60,490 nt of DNA from Clostridiales bacterium (GTDB lineage: Bacteria; Bacillota; Clostridia; Oscillospirales; CAG-272), in NCBI GenBank assembly GCA_016288155.1, contig JAEEYP010000078.1, positions 1 to 60,490 of the forward strand, written 5' to 3'. Made by a program: the position numbers and the translations under genes. The notes under the pieces are model-generated. The model was not told the DNA's origin and ran no database searches. It saw only the letters and a list, made by a program, of their open reading frames with translations. Below are positions 57,632 through 60,490 of the stretch, one piece after another (within the stretch, counting starts at the first letter, position 1; every line of letters starts with the position of its first letter).

Positions 57632-58863
57632 AATACGGCTGCATCGGCGCGTCGCTGCCGCACAGCTTCTCCCGTGAGATCCACGAGAAGATCGGCGGAT
57701 ACGCCTACGAACTGCGTGAGCTGACGGAAGCGGAGCTGCCGGACTTTCTCACGAAAGACGACTTCTGCGCGATCAACGTGACGATCCCCTATAAGCAGGC
57801 GGTGATCCCGTATCTCGCGCACGTGAGCGAACGCGCCCGCGCCATCGGCGCCGTGAACACGATCGTGCGCCGGGAGGACGGTCTGTGGGGCTACAATACG
57901 GATTTCGGCGGTATGACGGCGCAGATGGAGCGCATGGGGCTCGACCCGAAGGGAAAGAAAGTCCTCGTCCTCGGTACCGGAGGCACGAGCCGCACGGCGT
58001 GCGCCGCCGCACACGCGCTCGGCGCCGCCTCCGTGCGCCGCGTCAGCCGCACGGCGCGGGAGGGATCCCTCACGTATGAAGAGGCGCTGCGCGATCACGC
58101 GGACGCGGAGATCCTCGTCAATACGACGCCCGTCGGCATGTTCCCCTCGCCCGAGGGGATGCCCGTCTCCCCCGACGCGTTCCCGCGCCTGACCGGCGTT
58201 CTGGACGCGGTCTACAATCCGCTCTCCACCCGGCTGGTGCTCGAGGCGCGCCGCCTCGGGATCCGCGCCGAAGGCGGACTGTACATGCTGACGGCGCAGG
58301 CCGTGCTCGCCGCGGAGATCTTCACCGGGCGCACGCTCGGAAAAGAGGCGACCGAACGCATCTTCGCCGAGGTACTGACGGAAAAAGAAAATATCGTGCT
58401 CATCGGCATGCCGGGGAGCGGCAAGACGACCGTCGGGAAACTGCTCGCCGCCCGCCTCTCCCGCCCGCACGTCGACACGGACGGGGAGATCGCCGCAGCA
58501 GCGGGCACGACGATCCCGGAGATCTTCGCCCGGCAGGGCGAGGAAGCGTTCCGGGACAGGGAGAGCGAGGTGATCCGCCGCCTCGCCGTCCGCGGCGGCT
58601 GCGTGATCTCGACGGGCGGCGGCGCGATCCTCCGCCCGGAAAACGTCGCGGCGCTCCGGCAGAACGGGAAGCTCTTCTGGCTGGATCGGCCGCAGGAACA
58701 GCTCGTGCCGACGGCCGACCGGCCGCTCGCCGATTCCGAAGAAAAACTCCGCCGGCTCGCCGCCGTGCGGGAGCCGCTGTACCGCGCCGCCGCCGACGTG
58801 ACCGTCGACGCGGGCGTATCGCCCGAAGAAGCGGCGGATACCATCATAAAGGAGCTGCCATGA
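57628..58863 (+). CDS. Shikimate dehydrogenase-shikimate kinase fusion (AroE-AroK)
   Basis: A 411-residue fusion of two consecutive pathway enzymes. AroE part (about 1-250): 'GASLPHSFSREIH' substrate site, catalytic Lys56 in 'NVTIPYK', 'GAVNTI', 'YNTDFGG' with Asp92, and NADP loop 'GTGGTSRTA' (116-124). AroK part (about 254-411): Walker A 'GMPGSGKTT' (260-268), 'DTDGEIAAAAG', 'FRDRESEVI', 'STGGGAI' and the lid 'TADRPLAD'. No stop or ribosome-binding site lies at the join, so this is one polypeptide channelling dehydroshikimate to shikimate 3-phosphate. ATGA overlaps at both ends. Confidence 0.94.
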   Translation: MKYGCIGASLPHSFSREIHEKIGGYAYELRELTEAELPDFLTKDDFCAINVTIPYKQAVIPYLAHVSERARAIGAVNTIVRREDGLWGYNTDFGGMTAQMERMGLDPKGKKVLVLGTGGTSRTACAAAHALGAASVRRVSRTAREGSLTYEEALRDHADAEILVNTTPVGMFPSPEGMPVSPDAFPRLTGVLDAVYNPLSTRLVLEARRLGIRAEGGLYMLTAQAVLAAEIFTGRTLGKEATERIFAEVLTEKENIVLIGMPGSGKTTVGKLLAARLSRPHVDTDGEIAAAAGTTIPEIFARQGEEAFRDRESEVIRRLAVRGGCVISTGGGAILRPENVAALRQNGKLFWLDRPQEQLVPTADRPLADSEEKLRRLAAVREPLYRAAADVTVDAGVSPEEAADTIIKELP

Positions 58864-59300
58864 AGATCCTCGTACTGAACGGACCGAACATCAATATGCT
58901 CGGCATCCGCGAGCCGGACATCTACGGTCGCGTGACCTACGCCGATCTCTGCCGGATGCTGGAGGAGCACGCCCGCCGGAAAAACGTCGAGCTGGAGATC
59001 TTCCAGTCCAACCACGAGGGCGCGCTCGTCGACCGGATTCAGGAGGCGTACGGCGTTTGCGGCGGGATCGTCATCAATCCGGGCGCGTACACGCACACGA
59101 GCGTCGCCCTGCTCGACGCGCTGAAGGCCGTCTCGATCCCGGCGGTAGAGGTGCATATCTCCGACGTGTCGGCGCGCGAGGCGTTCCGGCAGATCAGCTA
59201 CGTCCGGGCGGCGTGCCTGTGCACGATCTCCGGGCACGGCGTCGCCGGATACGCGGAAGCGATCGACTTCCTTCTGGATCGAGGAGGCGGGCAGCCATGA
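58860..59300 (+). CDS. aroQ: 3-Dehydroquinate dehydratase, type II
   Basis: A 146-residue type II dehydroquinase that removes water from 3-dehydroquinate. Seen: 'LNGPNINMLGIREPDIYG' with the catalytic tyrosine (about Tyr21) and the lid arginine, 'FQSNHEGALVD', 'INPGAYTHTSVALLDAL' and 'EVHISDV'. It starts in an ATGA overlap with aroE-aroK and ends in one with aroA, so the whole block is translationally coupled. The type II form is usually a dodecamer. Confidence 0.95.
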   Translation: MKILVLNGPNINMLGIREPDIYGRVTYADLCRMLEEHARRKNVELEIFQSNHEGALVDRIQEAYGVCGGIVINPGAYTHTSVALLDALKAVSIPAVEVHISDVSAREAFRQISYVRAACLCTISGHGVAGYAEAIDFLLDRGGGQP

Positions 59301-60490
59301 CCGTCACCGTATTCCCCTCCCGCCCGACGGGGACCGTCGCCGCGCCGCCGTCGAAAAGCATGGCGCACCGGCTGCTGATCTGCGCCGGACTGACGGACGG
59401 CGTCACCGCCGTGCGCGGCGCCGCGCCGTCGGAGGATATTCTGGCGACGGCCGACTGCCTGCGTGCGCTCGGCGCCGCCTGTGATTTCGGAGACGACGGC
59501 GTCACCGTCACGGGCGGCGGACTGTGCCGTCCCGCGGGCGGCGCGATCCTCCCCTGCCGGGAGAGCGGGAGCACGCTGCGCTTCTTTCTGCCGCTCTGTC
59601 TGACCGGGCAGCCCGTCACCCTCACCGGTTCCCCCCGCCTCCTCGCCCGGCCGATGGACGTCTACGAGACGCTCTGCCGCGAGCGGGGGATCCGCTTCGA
59701 GGCGGGCGAGGACGCCGTGCGCGTCGAAGGGACGCTCGAGCCGGGGCTCTTCACCGTCCCCGGCGATATCAGCAGCCAGTTCGTCAGCGGACTTCTCTTC
59801 GCGCTGCCGCGCCTTTCGGGCGACAGCGGGATCCGTCTGATCCCGCCCGTCGAGAGCCGCTCCTATATCGGCATGACGCTCGACGCGCTGCGCCGCTTCG
59901 GCGTGCGGGCGGAGTGGACGGACGAGTACACGCTCGCCGTGCCGGGCGGACAGTCGTTCGGGCTGCCCTCCGGCACGTCGGAGGTGCGGGTCGAGGGAGA
60001 CTGGTCGAACGCCGCGTTCTTTCTCGCGCTCGGAGTGCCAGTCACGGGGCTTGACCCGGACAGCCGCCAGGGCGACCGCGTATGCGTTCCTCTCATGGAG
60101 GCGATCCGCGCCGGCGGCGCGGAGGCGGACCTCACGGACTGCCCCGACCTCGCGCCGGTCCTCATGGCGTACGCCGCGATGCACGGCGGCGCCGTCTTCA
60201 CCGGCACGCGGCGGCTGTCCATGAAGGAATCGGACCGCGGCCGCGCGATGGAGGCGGAACTCGCGAAATGCGGCGTCCGCGTGCGCGTCGATGAGGATCG
60301 GATCACCGTCGGGAGCGGTCTGCGCGCGCCGACGGAGGTACTGGACGGACATAACGATCACCGGATCGTCATGGCGCTCGCCGTGCTCTGCACGCGGACG
60401 GGCGGCACGATCCGCGGCGCCGAGGCGGTACGCAAAAGTTATCCGGACTTCTGGGAGATCTTCCAAGAAGCCGGAGCGGAGGTACGAACG
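59297..60490 (+). CDS. aroA: EPSP synthase (3-phosphoshikimate 1-carboxyvinyltransferase), 3' end outside the window
   Basis: 398 codons are visible with no stop before the window end; family proteins are about 420-430 residues, so little is missing. The enzyme joins shikimate 3-phosphate and phosphoenolpyruvate. Seen: 'PPSKSMAHRLLI' (17-28) with Lys20, Ser21 and Arg25, 'LPCRESGSTLRFFLPL', 'GDISSQFVSGLLFALP', 'KESDRGRAMEAEL' and 'GHNDHRIVMALAVL'. The phosphate-binding 'SGSTLRF' corresponds to the LGNAGT region and here lacks the Gly of glyphosate-sensitive class I enzymes at the usual place, so class assignment needs alignment. It starts by ATGA overlap with aroQ. Confidence 0.94.
   Translation, partial: MTVTVFPSRPTGTVAAPPSKSMAHRLLICAGLTDGVTAVRGAAPSEDILATADCLRALGAACDFGDDGVTVTGGGLCRPAGGAILPCRESGSTLRFFLPLCLTGQPVTLTGSPRLLARPMDVYETLCRERGIRFEAGEDAVRVEGTLEPGLFTVPGDISSQFVSGLLFALPRLSGDSGIRLIPPVESRSYIGMTLDALRRFGVRAEWTDEYTLAVPGGQSFGLPSGTSEVRVEGDWSNAAFFLALGVPVTGLDPDSRQGDRVCVPLMEAIRAGGAEADLTDCPDLAPVLMAYAAMHGGAVFTGTRRLSMKESDRGRAMEAELAKCGVRVRVDEDRITVGSGLRAPTEVLDGHNDHRIVMALAVLCTRTGGTIRGAEAVRKSYPDFWEIFQEAGAEVRT

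Noticed and set aside
1-60490. CRISPR arrays, insertion sequences, phage genes, rRNA
   Set aside because: No regularly spaced short repeats, transposase motifs, integrase or rRNA-like sequence was found on either strand. The only long repeats are the paralogue array and the tRNA-side repeat.

Overview
The window reads as a GC-rich Clostridia (Firmicutes) chromosome segment, probably from a spore-forming gut anaerobe. The evidence is spoIIR behind a forespore-type promoter, hprK, an ECF folate transporter S component under a tetrahydrofolate riboswitch, ATP-dependent PEP carboxykinase, DUF6472, strong AGGAGG ribosome-binding sites, and vegetative promoters that nearly all read TTGNNN-N17-TATAAT. 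I see no phage gene, transposase or CRISPR array.

Layout. Positions 1-3558 (+) hold a housekeeping run: a partial unknown protein, two Cof-type HAD phosphatases, a YgjP-like metallopeptidase, a Nudix hydrolase and DUF6472. Positions 3634-8610 (-) hold a small lipoprotein, a long-chain acyl-CoA ligase, a DUF318-type permease and a DUF362 lipoprotein. Positions 8787-9992 (+) encode an SLH/M15 carboxypeptidase. Positions 10043-26866 (-) carry the most unusual content: six tandem paralogues of about 880-980 residues, each an internal duplication of one roughly 430-residue unit, three with lipoprotein signals and three without. They lie downstream of a neuraminate lyase (nanA) and its single clear promoter, suggesting one transcript of about 18 kb.

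Positions 28050-35834 (-) are catabolic: a nucleoside hydrolase with an aldo/keto reductase, and a run of pckA, GH29 fucosidase, uxaB and uxaA. Positions 36050-36450 hold a CAT-anticodon tRNA followed by copies of its own 3' end joined to long hairpins. Positions 36493-43942 (-) hold two MATE transporters, a zinc dehydrogenase, trpS, a propeller protein and a lipid kinase. Positions 44157-45490 (+) hold a frameshifted small gene, a zinc-ribbon membrane protein and spoIIR. Positions 45553-49317 (-) hold a lipoprotein, folC, folT and hprK.

Positions 49518-54019 hold a PpiC-type lipoprotein, two unknown proteins, a trio of small Clostridia-type proteins on the minus strand and a YfcE-like phosphoesterase. 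Positions 54066-60490 (+) form a shikimate-to-phenylalanine operon: pheA, aroB, aroC, an aroE-aroK fusion, aroQ and aroA (cut by the window end). Its transcript starts with a 39-codon leader peptide rich in Phe and Tyr, followed by overlapping hairpins and a terminator, the pattern of ribosome-mediated attenuation.

All calls come from reading the sequence. Family names rest on recognised motifs, not on database searches.
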